A stretch of DNA of 64,000 nt from Laspinema sp963821735 (GTDB lineage: Bacteria; Cyanobacteriota; Cyanobacteriia; Cyanobacteriales; Laspinemataceae). Positions 49,986-60,071 of the stretch are shown here, in pieces. The notes under the pieces were generated by a model. The model ran no database searches and was not told the origin of the DNA. It saw only the letters and a list, made by a program, of their open reading frames with translations. The position numbers were made by a program, and so were the translations under genes. Each line of letters begins with the position of its first letter. Within the stretch, counting starts at the first letter, position 1. The stretch is taken from NCBI GenBank assembly GCA_963821735.1, contig CAWGFK010000055.1:1178001-1242000 (forward strand), written 5' to 3'.

Positions 49986-50129
49986 ATCTCTCCCCATTGA
50001 TTCAAAGTTTCACATTAATGAATTGGACTTAATTTCATCCTTTTTTATCTTAAAAGCAGAAATTATTCAATTTCCTTTTTCTTAATTCAAAGGATATCTA
50101 ATTAACTAAATATACAAACTTTTTAGCCC

Positions 50130-51095
50130 CTAACTTTTAATGGACTTCTCCTTAACATATACAAAAGCCCCGCCAACTTCTCGCAAATCGAAATCGCTAT
50201 TCAGCTTGAGTAGGGATTCAGAAGACCCTAAAAATAAATAAGCACGATTGGGCATCTTCTGATAAAAATAATCAACAGTTTTGCGAATAGAATCCGGGGA
50301 AAAGTAAATAAACACATTCCGGCAAAAAATGATATCCGATTGACTGAATCGTTCAATTTCCGACTCATTCATTAAATTGGCAATAGTCCATTGAATGCGT
50401 TTATGCAGGGAAGAACAGACTTGCCAACCGAATTCTGATTTGCTAAAGTATTTCTCTTGGAGGGATGCCGGAAAGTTGCGAAAAGACCGCTCTCGATAAA
50501 CCCCGAGTCGAGCTTTAGCAATCGCCCTGGAAGCAGCATCGGAAGCATACAACTCAATCGGTAAGCGTTCAAACCAACCCCCTTCCTCCAATGCCATCAC
50601 AATCGAGAGGGGTTCTTCTCCCGTAGCACAGGCAGCACTCCAAATCCGCAGGGGTTTGGAAGACAACGAGTAGGAACCTCCCGGGGCAAAAGTGCCGCGA
50701 CGCTCGGCCAAATACTGGGGTAACAACACCTCAACTAGAGCCTTTAAAGCATCACTTTCTCTCCAAAAAAAGGTTTCCTGCACTGAAAGGACATCAATGA
50801 CAGACTTCCACTCAGCCGTGGCGATCGCATCGTATTTTAGCAGATAGTAATAATCCAAAAATGAATTCAACCCGCACTCAATCACGCGAGGCGTGAGTTT
50901 ATCTGCTAAAATTTCACGCTTGTCATTTTCATAGTATAAACCCGCCCGTTCATGAATCAAATCGCGCAGAATAGTAAAAACACTATCCGTTAACTGTAAA
51001 GGCTCTGGAAAAAATCTCATGGCTAGAATAGAAGAATATAGAAATCTTTCATGAGACGCAACATCCCGGGCTGTCATGAATTGCGGTACATCCAA
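50130..51095 (-). CDS. cheR: CheR chemoreceptor methyltransferase
   Basis: SAM-dependent methyltransferase that adds methyl groups to receptor glutamates. The N-terminal helical part is followed by the SAM site RIWSAACATGEEPLSIVM and, further on, DIIFCRNVFIYFSPDSI. ETFFWRE corresponds to the ETxFFR motif before the core. No TPR extension. The first 26 residues are not family-like, and Met27 (MRFFPEPLQL, at 51017) may be the real start. Same strand as the rest of the cluster. Confidence 0.92.
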   Translation of the reverse strand: MDVPQFMTARDVASHERFLYSSILAMRFFPEPLQLTDSVFTILRDLIHERAGLYYENDKREILADKLTPRVIECGLNSFLDYYYLLKYDAIATAEWKSVIDVLSVQETFFWRESDALKALVEVLLPQYLAERRGTFAPGGSYSLSSKPLRIWSAACATGEEPLSIVMALEEGGWFERLPIELYASDAASRAIAKARLGVYRERSFRNFPASLQEKYFSKSEFGWQVCSSLHKRIQWTIANLMNESEIERFSQSDIIFCRNVFIYFSPDSIRKTVDYFYQKMPNRAYLFLGSSESLLKLNSDFDLREVGGAFVYVKEKSIKS

Positions 51096-51481
51096 AACTC
51101 CCTAAAGCTTCCGCGTCGGGATTACCTTAAGGGAGGCAGAAACCTCGAATAAGGCCGAACACTTCGGACTCATCCCCAATCCGGTGATCTCAAGTCGGTT
51201 TCCCCTGGTCGTCCGGGTCGTCCAGCTATAGCCCGATCGCCTCCGGCTTAAGGTAACGTCCGTATAGATTTGAACTCTGCCTGGGTGCGGCAGGTCAACG
51301 CTTTACTTTGGCAGTCTGAGCAGGCAGGCTATAGCCCTTCGGCCCTGGCTTCGCTCAACCTCCCAGTGTCCCACCCTTAACGACTGAAGTCGTTACTACA
51401 AACAAACTGAGGATGAGCTGATAACGACTGAAGTCGTTACTACAAACGGTCGTTTTTCCCCAATCTCCCCCATCTCCCCCA
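51096..51481. repeat. repeat-rich gap inside the chemosensory cluster
   Basis: Two direct copies of the 25-bp quasi-palindromic repeat lie at 51379-51403 and 51423-51447. Before them, 51220-51350 is GC-rich with cggcttaaggtaacgtccgt and related hairpins similar to those at 13.5 kb. A C-rich stretch (ccccaatctcccccatct) follows, ending at the HEAT-gene stop. Confidence 0.65.
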
Positions 51482-54400
51482 TCAGCTTTGTAGAACCTTT
51501 CGAGCAGCCCGACGAACCGAGGGGTCCGAATCAGTCCGGGCCAAAATCACCAACTTATCCTCACAAGCATGATTACCGAGATGACCCAAAGCCGTCACAG
51601 CAGACAGACGGACATCAGGATCACTATCATCCAGCGCCAAAATCAACAACTCAGACGCCTCTGGATGCTTCAGGCGAGTCAGAATTTCTACTACCGCAGT
51701 GCGAACCGCTGGATGGACATGGCGTAGACCCCTTCCGATCGCCTCAATATAAGCCTCGATCGCCACCATACCGGAACTCTTAAACGGATAACTAGAACTT
51801 TCAGCAGCCTGAACCCGACCCCGAGTTGCCAAGGTTTGAATGCAAGTCTCCCGACAAGTCGGGTCCACCGTCAAATCCAACAGAGAGGCGATCGCCTCCG
51901 GTGTTCCCATCCGCGCCAGAGAGTCGATCGCCGCTTGGACCACCCGAGTCTCCGGGTCTGCCGCCCCCAACCATTGCAACGCCACCCCTGCCTCAGTCCC
52001 ACCCCGCTCCTTAAACGCTTGCAACGCATCCAGACGCCGTTCTGCCTGGGGCGAATTCAAGGCATTTAACAGCGGAGCCAAGGCACTCGGATCCTCAATC
52101 CGCCCCAAAGCGCGTAACGCCGCCCGGACCAAATCCTCATCCTGCCCCTCTTCCTCCGCGATCGCCGCTAAAATCGGTACGGCTTGCTCTTGCCCCAAAT
52201 AACCCAAAGCCTCCGTCGCCGCAGCCCGCACGGGATTTGCCGGGTCACTCAAAGCTAAACCCTGAAGAATCTCAAACAACTCCTCACCCCCAACCCCCTC
52301 CCCGCTATTACCGTTCCTGAGCTTGGCAATGGCGGAAACGGCATAATACCGCACCCAAGAATCCTCATCCTGCAAGGCCCCCAACAAATACTCACCCACC
52401 CGAGCTTCTTCCATCTCTCCCAGGGCCCGAGCGGCAGCCGCACGAACGGGGGGAGTATCGTGAGTCAGGGCGGCGCTCAACACTGCTAACGCCCGGTCCT
52501 CCTGCTCCAAATAAGGAAGATGCTCGATCGCCGCTCGCCGCACTCGCTCAAACGGGTCCTGACATAACTCAAACAATAGGTCGATGCAGTTGGAATAAGC
52601 AAAATACCCGGCAATTTTAATCGCCGATTCTCGTTTATGGGGATTCTCATCCCGCATCAAACTAAGCACCCGTTCCGGCATTGCTGGATGCCCGAGGGAG
52701 TTGAGGGCGGCGATCGCCCCGAGACGAACCGATACCTCCGGATGACCCAACAACCCAATCAACGCTTCATAGGAGGAGCGATCGCCAATTTGCGCCAGGG
52801 CCGTGGTCGTAATCATCACCAACTCAGACTCCGTCTGAATCAACTGAGCCATTAATGCCGGAACTGCCTTTTGGCTGCCAATTCTGCCCAGGGCCACAAT
52901 TGCCGCTTTGCGAGTGTCCAAATCCTCCGCATCCAATTGGCGAATCAACAACGGAGTCACCGAACTCCCCAACCGGACTAATGCCTCCAACACAATCTCC
53001 CGCACCGAGGGTTCAGCCAGCAGTTCGGCCAGGGTTTCCGCAATTGCCGGACCTTCCAACCACCCCAAAATCAGAGCCAGGGCGGATAACTCCTGAGCAT
53101 TGGCTCGTTCTAAAGCCCGGATCATCAGGTGTTGGCCCGGGGCCTGGATTTGGGCGCGGGTGAGGTCAGCGATGTGGATGCCTTCCCCAAACAGAGTTTG
53201 ATAGCGGTGGTAAATCGCGGCGATCGCCACGGCAATTTCTTTAATCGGCTGTTGTTCTTGATTGAATAACCGCGCCAGGGGCTTAACCACATCCGCATCA
53301 CCCAACTGCCCGAGGGCATCGGCGATTTGGGGGCCGAGGAGTTCATTCTGTTCCAACAGCAGAGCCAGTCTGGGGGCAATGGTGCGATCGCCAATCCGAA
53401 TCAGAGCATCAATGGCGGGAAACGCCAAGAAAAAATCACCGGATTCAGCCAGAGCCAATAACGGTTCAACAGCATCCACCGCCCGCAACCGTCCCAGAGC
53501 TTCAATGGCGTGATAAATCACATTAGCATCTGGGTCATTTAAGACCGCAATCAGAGCCGGGATAGCCCGCGCATCGTGACGTTCCCCCAGGGCCAGGGCA
53601 GTATAAATTCGCAGGTCTGGGTCGTTGTCTTGGAGGCATTCGACCAAGGAGGGAATGGGGTCTACATCGCTAAGAACCAGGATTTGCAGAACGCTGTTCA
53701 GAACGTTGGGATTGCGGTGTTGTTCGCGCAACATTCGCAGGAGTTCGATGGCGATGGCCGGGTCATTTTGTTGGGCCAAATTATCCACCGCTTCACGGCG
53801 GACCCGCCAACTCAGGGTATTTTTCAGCAGAGGGAGCAGACGGGGGGCGATGGCGCTGTCGCAAATCCGCATCAGGGCATCCAGGGCGGGAAAGGCGAGG
53901 AAGAAGTCATTGGATTCAGCGATGGCGACGAGGGGTTCTACGGCTTGTTCGGAGCGTAACTGACCTAGGGCATCAATGGCGTGATAGCGGACATTGGGAT
54001 TGGGGTCAGCCAGGGCAGCAATTAGGGGGTGAATGGCGCGGGGGTCGGCGCGTTCTCCTAGGGCGAGGGCGGCATAGATGCGGAGGTCCGGGTCATCGTC
54101 TTGGAGGCATTCGACCAAGGCGGGAATCATATCGACATCTGAGGCGGCTAGGACTTGAAGGACGCCATTTAAGACCCCTGGATTGCGGTGTTCGGTACGC
54201 AGGAGTTGGAGGAGTTCGGCGGTGAGGTTAGGGTGGCGATCGCCCGCGAGGCGATCGACGGCATCCCGGCGCACTTGCCAATTTTTATCTTGGAGGGCTT
54301 GCAGGATGGGATGGAGGGGTCCGGTGGCCAAGGAGTCGGGTTCGGCGGGGTCCGTGGGTGAGGGGGTTTGAGGGTTGAGGGGTTGGCGTCGTTGGAGTTG

Positions 54401-54775
54401 TTCAGCGAGTTCTCGTTCTTGTTCTAGGCGCGGGGTGACATCTTCGATGGTGACGATGGTGCCAACGACGCGCTCTTTGTCCCGCAGGGGTCCGATGGTG
54501 ACCCGTTGCTGCATATGCTCGAAATATTTGGAGGGGATGAGGGGAGGGCAGGGGATGAGGTAGTGGTGTAATGCTGGGGCAAGGGTTTCGACGACGCCTT
54601 CGGTGAGGACGCGCTCAAACCGGGTGGTGAATCCCCGGGAGGAGAGATTGGGGGCGAGGGTGGCGAGGTGGAGTCCGACGGCGGTTTCTCCACTGAGTCC
54701 GGTCATTTCGGCGAGGCGGGGGTCCCAGGACCGGACGATGAGATTGGAGTCGGTGGTGAATATGCTGATAGTCAT
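51482..54775 (-). CDS. PAS domain plus HEAT-repeat protein in a chemosensory cluster
   Basis: A 1097-residue soluble protein. Residues 1-120 form a PAS domain (FTTDSNLIVRSWDPRLAEMT, then VGTIVTIEDVTPR). A proline-rich linker leads into a long solenoid of HEAT (PBS-lyase type) repeats from about 150 to the end, each near 31 residues with patterns such as DPDLRIYAALALGERADPRA and RAAAARALGEM. Two repeat blocks near 180-300 and 320-430 are close copies of each other. It lies between the MCP and cheR on the same strand, so it likely acts with the array as a sensor-scaffold. HEAT proteins occur in a few other Che clusters, but the function here is unknown. Confidence 0.85.
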   Translation of the reverse strand: MTISIFTTDSNLIVRSWDPRLAEMTGLSGETAVGLHLATLAPNLSSRGFTTRFERVLTEGVVETLAPALHHYLIPCPPLIPSKYFEHMQQRVTIGPLRDKERVVGTIVTIEDVTPRLEQERELAEQLQRRQPLNPQTPSPTDPAEPDSLATGPLHPILQALQDKNWQVRRDAVDRLAGDRHPNLTAELLQLLRTEHRNPGVLNGVLQVLAASDVDMIPALVECLQDDDPDLRIYAALALGERADPRAIHPLIAALADPNPNVRYHAIDALGQLRSEQAVEPLVAIAESNDFFLAFPALDALMRICDSAIAPRLLPLLKNTLSWRVRREAVDNLAQQNDPAIAIELLRMLREQHRNPNVLNSVLQILVLSDVDPIPSLVECLQDNDPDLRIYTALALGERHDARAIPALIAVLNDPDANVIYHAIEALGRLRAVDAVEPLLALAESGDFFLAFPAIDALIRIGDRTIAPRLALLLEQNELLGPQIADALGQLGDADVVKPLARLFNQEQQPIKEIAVAIAAIYHRYQTLFGEGIHIADLTRAQIQAPGQHLMIRALERANAQELSALALILGWLEGPAIAETLAELLAEPSVREIVLEALVRLGSSVTPLLIRQLDAEDLDTRKAAIVALGRIGSQKAVPALMAQLIQTESELVMITTTALAQIGDRSSYEALIGLLGHPEVSVRLGAIAALNSLGHPAMPERVLSLMRDENPHKRESAIKIAGYFAYSNCIDLLFELCQDPFERVRRAAIEHLPYLEQEDRALAVLSAALTHDTPPVRAAAARALGEMEEARVGEYLLGALQDEDSWVRYYAVSAIAKLRNGNSGEGVGGEELFEILQGLALSDPANPVRAAATEALGYLGQEQAVPILAAIAEEEGQDEDLVRAALRALGRIEDPSALAPLLNALNSPQAERRLDALQAFKERGGTEAGVALQWLGAADPETRVVQAAIDSLARMGTPEAIASLLDLTVDPTCRETCIQTLATRGRVQAAESSSYPFKSSGMVAIEAYIEAIGRGLRHVHPAVRTAVVEILTRLKHPEASELLILALDDSDPDVRLSAVTALGHLGNHACEDKLVILARTDSDPSVRRAARKVLQS

Positions 54776-54834
54776 GAGGCTGGATACCGGGTGAGTGGGG
54801 TTGGGTTAGAGAGAGAGGAAGGGTTAGGGGGGGT

Positions 54835-56943
54835 TTAGGAGGAGGATTTTTCCAGGGAACTGGCGATCGCGCTGAGGTTAATGGCTCGTTCGACTAAAGC
54901 GCTGGTGGCTTGTTGGGTTTCTTTGACACCGACGGCGTTGGATTCGGCAATATCTCGGAGTTGTTGGAGGGCGGTGAGGATGGAAGAGGAGAGGGTGGAG
55001 TGTTGTTGGTTGGCGGTGACCATTGATTGGATTTGTTTGGAGATGGTGTTGAGGGCGAGGGTCATTTCTTTGATGGCGCGGGATTGTTCGGTCATGGCGC
55101 GGGCGACTTGTTCGGATTGTTGTTGGATGTTGGCGACGGCGGTGGCAATGAAGTCGCTGGCGCTGTTTTGTTCGGCCATTCCTCGGGAGATGTTGGAGAT
55201 TAGGCGGGCGAGGCGTCCGGCTTCTTGGTTGACTTGTTCGGAGGCGGTGGATTGTTGGGCGAGGGCGCGGGAGGTGCTGGTGGCGGCGCGGCGCATGGCT
55301 TCGACGGCTTGGACGATTTGATTGGCACCTTTGGCTTGTTCGGCGGTGGCTTTTCTAATTTGGTTGGTGAGTAGGGCGGTGTTTTGGGCGGCTTTCATGA
55401 CGTCGCGGGCTTCGCGAGCTTGGAGGGTCATGGCTTTGGTGACTTCCATCGCGATGGAACGCATTTGGGAGGCGGCTTGAACGATGTTTTGAGCGGTTTT
55501 GGATTGTTCGGCGGTGGCTCCGGCGACTTGGGCCGCTTGGGAGGCGGTGGTGTCGATCGCCGTGACGACGGCTTGTCCGGCGCTGAGTTGTTGTTCGGAA
55601 GCGCCGGTGATTTGGGTGACGAGTTGGGCGGTTTCTTCGATGCCGAAAAGGATTTGTTTGAGGGCGCTGACGCCATCTTCGGCTTGACGTCCGCTATCCT
55701 CAGCGACTTTGAGGCCATCGTTGGAGGTGTTGACGGCTTCTTGGACGACGGTTTGGAGGTTTTTGATGATGGTGCTGATTTCTGAGGTGGCAGCGGCAGC
55801 GCGATCGGCGAGGGCGCGAATTTCTTCAGCAACGACGGCAAATCCGCGTCCGGCTTCTCCGGCGCGGGCGGCTTCGATGGAGGCGTTGAGGGAGAGGAGG
55901 TTAGTGCGTTCGGCGATCAGGTTGATGGTGTCTACGATGGAGCTGATTTCGTCGGTGCGTTTGCCGGTTTCGCGGATGGCGGAGGCAGATTGGACCATTG
56001 AGGCGCGCACCAGGTTGAGTCCTTGGATGGTTTTTTGGACGGTGGCTCCGCCGACACTGGCATCGCTGGCGACTTTGCGGGTGATGTCGTTGGCTTGTTG
56101 GGTGAGGGTGGAGACGTTGCGAATGGAGCGATCGAGTTGTTCTGCGCTGGTGGCGGCGAGGTTCGCGGCGTCGGTGATTTCTTTGCTGTTGAGGGCGACT
56201 CCGGAGATGGAACGGGCCATTTCTTCGATAGAGACGGAGACTTGTTCGACCATAGCCGCAAGGTTTTCGGCAGTGGCGGAGACTTGTTCGATGGAGGCGG
56301 CCATTGAGTCCATTGCCGAGGTGGTTTCTTCGGCGGCGGTGTTGAGGTCATCGGCATTGAGGGCGACGCCGGAGATGGAGGTGGTGATTTGTTCGATGGA
56401 GGCGGCGGTTTGATTGATGGCGGAGGCGAGTTCGTCTGTGTCGCGACTGACGCTTTTGATGGAGGCAGCGATTTCGCCCATTGAGCTGGTGAGTTGGGTG
56501 GAAGAGGTGGCCATTTCCTCGGTGGTGTTGCTAACACTTTTGATGGAACTGGCGGTTTCCTGGGTGTTGGTGGAGATGTCGTTGATTTCCGTGGCTAAAC
56601 TGACGGTGCTGGCGGTGACTTGCTCAATGGAGGCAGCCATTTCGTTCACAAAGGAAACGAGTTCCTCCGTGGCGGTGGCGACCGATTCAGCTTGGGTGGC
56701 GGTTTCTTTGAGGGAGGAAACCATTTGGTTGAGGGTGATGGTGTTGTCATCCAGGGAGCGAATCTGCTGGAGCGCCCCAGTGGAGACCTCCTCAGCTATC
56801 CGCGAAATGGAATGGGCAGATTCGGTCATCTGATTGGCAAATAACCGAATTTTGCCCTTTTCGGATGTGAGGGATATTTTATCATTCTTAACTTTGTTCT
56901 TAACTTTGTTTTTGCTGTTAGATTTAGTCTCTTTCTTAGCCAT
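54835..56943 (-). CDS. soluble methyl-accepting chemotaxis protein
   Basis: About 702 residues and all coiled coil. The lysine/asparagine-rich N-terminus (KKETKSNSKNKVKNKVKND) has no membrane segment or sensor domain. The cytoplasmic signalling tip is clear: INLIAERTNLLSLNASIEAA followed by RAGEAGRGFAVVAEEIRALA. Before the tip are repeated units of the type SIEQVTAS and ISGVALN, each followed by an acidic/Ser/Thr-rich helix, which could be long adaptation helices. The layout resembles cytoplasmic receptors such as FrzCD. ATG at 56943 is the first ATG; an in-frame TTG lies 12 bases upstream. Confidence 0.9.
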   Translation of the reverse strand: MAKKETKSNSKNKVKNKVKNDKISLTSEKGKIRLFANQMTESAHSISRIAEEVSTGALQQIRSLDDNTITLNQMVSSLKETATQAESVATATEELVSFVNEMAASIEQVTASTVSLATEINDISTNTQETASSIKSVSNTTEEMATSSTQLTSSMGEIAASIKSVSRDTDELASAINQTAASIEQITTSISGVALNADDLNTAAEETTSAMDSMAASIEQVSATAENLAAMVEQVSVSIEEMARSISGVALNSKEITDAANLAATSAEQLDRSIRNVSTLTQQANDITRKVASDASVGGATVQKTIQGLNLVRASMVQSASAIRETGKRTDEISSIVDTINLIAERTNLLSLNASIEAARAGEAGRGFAVVAEEIRALADRAAAATSEISTIIKNLQTVVQEAVNTSNDGLKVAEDSGRQAEDGVSALKQILFGIEETAQLVTQITGASEQQLSAGQAVVTAIDTTASQAAQVAGATAEQSKTAQNIVQAASQMRSIAMEVTKAMTLQAREARDVMKAAQNTALLTNQIRKATAEQAKGANQIVQAVEAMRRAATSTSRALAQQSTASEQVNQEAGRLARLISNISRGMAEQNSASDFIATAVANIQQQSEQVARAMTEQSRAIKEMTLALNTISKQIQSMVTANQQHSTLSSSILTALQQLRDIAESNAVGVKETQQATSALVERAINLSAIASSLEKSSS

Positions 56944-57046
56944 GATTTTTCTCAAATAGTTTGGAAATAGTTTGGAAATAGTTTCAGTAAATCCTGAATT
57001 TTTGGATTGATACTGAATTGATTTTAAATTAAAAAGTCCGATTGAA

Positions 57047-57511
57047 TCACGTTACGCTTAATCGCTCTATGGGTCCTGAGTCATTCAACAATTCCTCAAC
57101 ATTGAGTAAGAGAACAACCCGATCGCCTAGGGTGGCAATTCCTGATAAATAACGGCTGCTTAATCCGGGCATTCCTTCCGGGGGGGGTTGCATGGCATCG
57201 ATGGGTACCGATATGAACTCTCGGGCAGTATCCACCACCAAACCGATGGTGCGCTGATTGATATGAATAACGATTAAGCGGGTGCGAAGATCGTAGGGAA
57301 TTTTTTCTAGGCCAAATTTTACGCGCAAATTCAGGACCGGAATCACTTGTCCCCGAGAAAAAACAACGCCTTCAACAAAGGGCTGTGCTTTGGGAACTGG
57401 GGTAATTCGGTCAATCATTTCCATTTGCTGCACGACTTGCGAGGTAATTCCGTAGGTCGTATTGGCCAGTTCAAAAAAAATAAAGGTGGAGTCGGATTTG
57501 TCATTGGTCAT
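57047..57511 (-). CDS. cheW: CheW coupling protein
   Basis: A 154-residue adaptor linking CheA to the receptor. Family blocks: FFELANTTYGITSQVVQQM, PVPKAQPFVEGVVFSRGQVI and PVLNLRVKFG, then GLVVDTAREFI. The ATG (57511) lies inside a run of caatgac heptamers, so the repeat supplies the start codon and no clear ribosome site remains. Ser/Thr-rich N-terminus. It sits between cheA and the MCP gene. Confidence 0.92.
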   Translation of the reverse strand: MTNDKSDSTFIFFELANTTYGITSQVVQQMEMIDRITPVPKAQPFVEGVVFSRGQVIPVLNLRVKFGLEKIPYDLRTRLIVIHINQRTIGLVVDTAREFISVPIDAMQPPPEGMPGLSSRYLSGIATLGDRVVLLLNVEELLNDSGPIERLSVT

Positions 57512-57670
57512 TGGTCTAATGTCCTTGGTCTGATGTCCTTGGTCTGAGATGTCCTTGGTTATTAGTTATTGGTTGTTGGTTGTTGGTTGTTTGGTCCTGG
57601 TGGTCCGGGGTCGGTGAATATTCAGTAATCCAAATGACCAATGACAGCAATGACCCATGACCAATAACAG
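57510..57670. repeat. heptamer (STRR-like) repeats between cheA and cheW
   Basis: On the plus strand the units are ttggtca, ttggtctgatgtcc and attggttgttggtt, variants of one G/T-rich heptamer, and inverted forms (caatgac, ccaataac) appear at 57638-57668. They overlap the cheW start codon. Confidence 0.65.
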
Positions 57671-57684
57671 GTGATGTTCGGCTG

Positions 57685-59943
57685 TTATTTGGGAGTGGAG
57701 GTTCGGATTAAGGCTGGGGCATCGAGAATTAAGATCACCCGACCATCTCCGATTTCAGTCGCGCCAGAAATGCCGAGGACTTGAACAAAGGGGTCATTCA
57801 GGGGGCGCACTACAATTTCTCGCTGTCCGATAATCCGATCCACGGCAATGCCGACGGTACTGGGTCCACTGCCGACAATCACGACCCGTAAGGAGGAGTG
57901 GGCTCTATTCGTTTCTCCGGAGGAGAATTGCCCCAGATTGCGGGTTAAGACGGCAGGATTTCCCGAGGATTCGGTGGCGGCAGGGGGACTCGGGTTTGGC
58001 CGGGGTATTTTGGGGGACTGTTGCCGATTCCGGGAGTCAGACGGGGTTAAGTCAAACAGAGATTCCAGGCGCAACAGGGGAATGACTTTCCCTCGGTAAG
58101 GAATCATTTCGGTCTGTTCAAATACAGTGATGGCACTGGAGGGAAAAGCGATCGCCTCGCGCACTGAACTTTGAGGGATCGCGTAGGTTTCGGTACTGAC
58201 GCTGACGAGAAAGGCATCGGCGATCGCCAAGGTTAAGGGTAATTCAATGATAAATCTCGTTCCTTGACCGAGTTCAGTCTCAAAGGTTAGGGTTCCACCC
58301 AGTTCCTGAATGGTATTTTTGACGATCGCCATCCCCACTCCCCGACCACTCGCTAAATCCGCCACATCTCGGGTGGAAAACCCCGGGGTGCAAAGAATCT
58401 CTAAAATAGTCGTGGGGTCATAACCCTGATTGCCGAGATTTCGACTCTCGCTGGAGTACAACCCTCGCGAGTATGCCCTTTCCATTACCTTGGGTTGATC
58501 AATCCCAATCCCATCATCTTCGATTTCGATCACCACCATCTCCCCACAAGTTTTGGCTCTCAAGGCGATTTTTCCCTCGATGGGTTTGCCCGCTTTTTGC
58601 CGGTCCTCGATGGGTTCTAACCCATGACTCACGGCATTTCTGACTAAATGCAACAGCGGATCCATCATCCGCTCTACCACAAATTTATCAATTTCGGTTT
58701 CCTGTCCGCTCAATTCGACCCGGACTTGTTTCTGGGTCTCGCGCACCAGGTCCCGCACGACAAATTGCATCCGGGCAAAGATTTCCCCGATCGGCACTAA
58801 CCTCACCCGCATCACCCCTTCTCGCAAATCCCGCAGTTGCCGTTCTAGGATTTGGTTAATTTCAATTAAGGGACGCAACTCGCTCAGAGGGACTTTCTCT
58901 TTCATGCGGGTCAGACTATCTTCCAGTCGCGCCCGGGTAATCACCAAATCCCCCATCATCCGCATCAATTCATCTAATTTGGGGAGGTCTACCCGCACTA
59001 CGTTGGAACTCTGAGAAATTAAGGGGGCTGTAGGGGAGACCGGGATGGGACTTTCTGGCGATTCGGATTTGGGTTTGCTCGGGTCGGATTTGGGCGGTAA
59101 CGGTTCGGAAACCGGGCTAGGCTCCACGGAGGGCGTCGGGGGAGTTGGTGGGGGGACTACAGATGGTGTCTCCTCTATGGAAGGGCTGAGGTCCGTGGAC
59201 TCCAGATAGGGACTCCAGGTCAGCCCGTCGTTTTCCCACCCCGTAAAGGCACTCACATTCATGGTGCTGACGATCAGAAAATCAAACTCGATTTTTCCCT
59301 CCCCGGTCATGCGAGGTGCGGCATAAATTAAGGGACCTAGACTTTGCAGGCGATCGCGGATTTTATTGACGTTGATCCCATTATTCGAGAGTTGCGGCGT
59401 GGGGACAAAAATAAAGTGCCACGCGATCGCTCCTGGGGCGGCTACCGCCTGCTCCAAGTGGGTGATTTCTTCAGCTTTGAGTTGCAGTTTTGGAGGGGTT
59501 GACTCTTCTACAACAGCAGGTTCTGGTTCGGTTTGGGGAATTACAGCCCTTAAAGCAGCAATTGCTGGATTAATATCCGGGGACGCGGTGTCGTTGCGAT
59601 GGGACGCAATGGTTTGTTCTAGTCCTTTCGTTCCTCCCAGTAAGGCATCAAATCCTTGCGGACTCAGCATGACTTCTTGATCCCGCAGTACCCGCAAATA
59701 GCTTTCCATTTCATGGGCTAATTCTTCTGCCTCTTTGACGCCGACCATACCGGATAACCCTTTGAGGGAATGAAAGCTCCGAAACAGTTCATTTAACACA
59801 GACCGCTCTATTTTCTGTTTTCCCACAAACGGTTCAATTGCCAATAATTCTCGACGCACTACGGTTAAGTGGTCTTCACATTCGGCAAAATAGTCTTCTA
59901 AGAAGTCTTTAAAAAAATTTTTAGGGTCTGGGTGGGTGGACAC
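57685..59943 (-). CDS. cheA: CheA histidine kinase
   Basis: A 752-residue chemotaxis kinase with the full P1-P5 plan and no fused receiver. P1 has phospho-acceptor His58 (RSFHSLKGLSG). A P2-like domain covers about 170-245, then a proline/serine-rich linker (about 250-315). P3 dimerisation helices begin at VVRVDLPKLDELMRMMGDLV. P4 has HLVRNAVSHGLEP, DDGIGID and GRGVGMAIVKN. P5 is the CheW-like regulatory domain to the end. GTG start. cheY lies 128 bases upstream on the same strand. Confidence 0.94.
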   Translation of the reverse strand: MSTHPDPKNFFKDFLEDYFAECEDHLTVVRRELLAIEPFVGKQKIERSVLNELFRSFHSLKGLSGMVGVKEAEELAHEMESYLRVLRDQEVMLSPQGFDALLGGTKGLEQTIASHRNDTASPDINPAIAALRAVIPQTEPEPAVVEESTPPKLQLKAEEITHLEQAVAAPGAIAWHFIFVPTPQLSNNGINVNKIRDRLQSLGPLIYAAPRMTGEGKIEFDFLIVSTMNVSAFTGWENDGLTWSPYLESTDLSPSIEETPSVVPPPTPPTPSVEPSPVSEPLPPKSDPSKPKSESPESPIPVSPTAPLISQSSNVVRVDLPKLDELMRMMGDLVITRARLEDSLTRMKEKVPLSELRPLIEINQILERQLRDLREGVMRVRLVPIGEIFARMQFVVRDLVRETQKQVRVELSGQETEIDKFVVERMMDPLLHLVRNAVSHGLEPIEDRQKAGKPIEGKIALRAKTCGEMVVIEIEDDGIGIDQPKVMERAYSRGLYSSESRNLGNQGYDPTTILEILCTPGFSTRDVADLASGRGVGMAIVKNTIQELGGTLTFETELGQGTRFIIELPLTLAIADAFLVSVSTETYAIPQSSVREAIAFPSSAITVFEQTEMIPYRGKVIPLLRLESLFDLTPSDSRNRQQSPKIPRPNPSPPAATESSGNPAVLTRNLGQFSSGETNRAHSSLRVVIVGSGPSTVGIAVDRIIGQREIVVRPLNDPFVQVLGISGATEIGDGRVILILDAPALIRTSTPK

Positions 59944-59991
59944 GAGGGTTTTTCTCTCTTTTATATCTTGGTACTCAAGTGATGAATTAGA

Positions 59992-60050
59992 TTGGAGAGG
60001 GGAGAATTGGGAGAGAGGGGAGACTTGGGAGAGAGGGGAGAATAGAGGGA
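59992..60050. repeat. G-rich minisatellite between cheY and cheA
   Basis: Three tandem units of the form ttgggagagaggggaga/c, about 17 bases each, degenerating into gaatagagggatgg. Similar G-rich tandem repeats occur at 62.3 kb. Confidence 0.65.
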
Positions 60051-60071
60051 TGGGGGGAAAGCGCAGAGAAT

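Noticed and set aside
52000..56900. Many long frames on the plus strand opposite the HEAT and MCP genes
   Set aside because: They are shadows caused by biased codon use in repetitive genes; none has a family signature.
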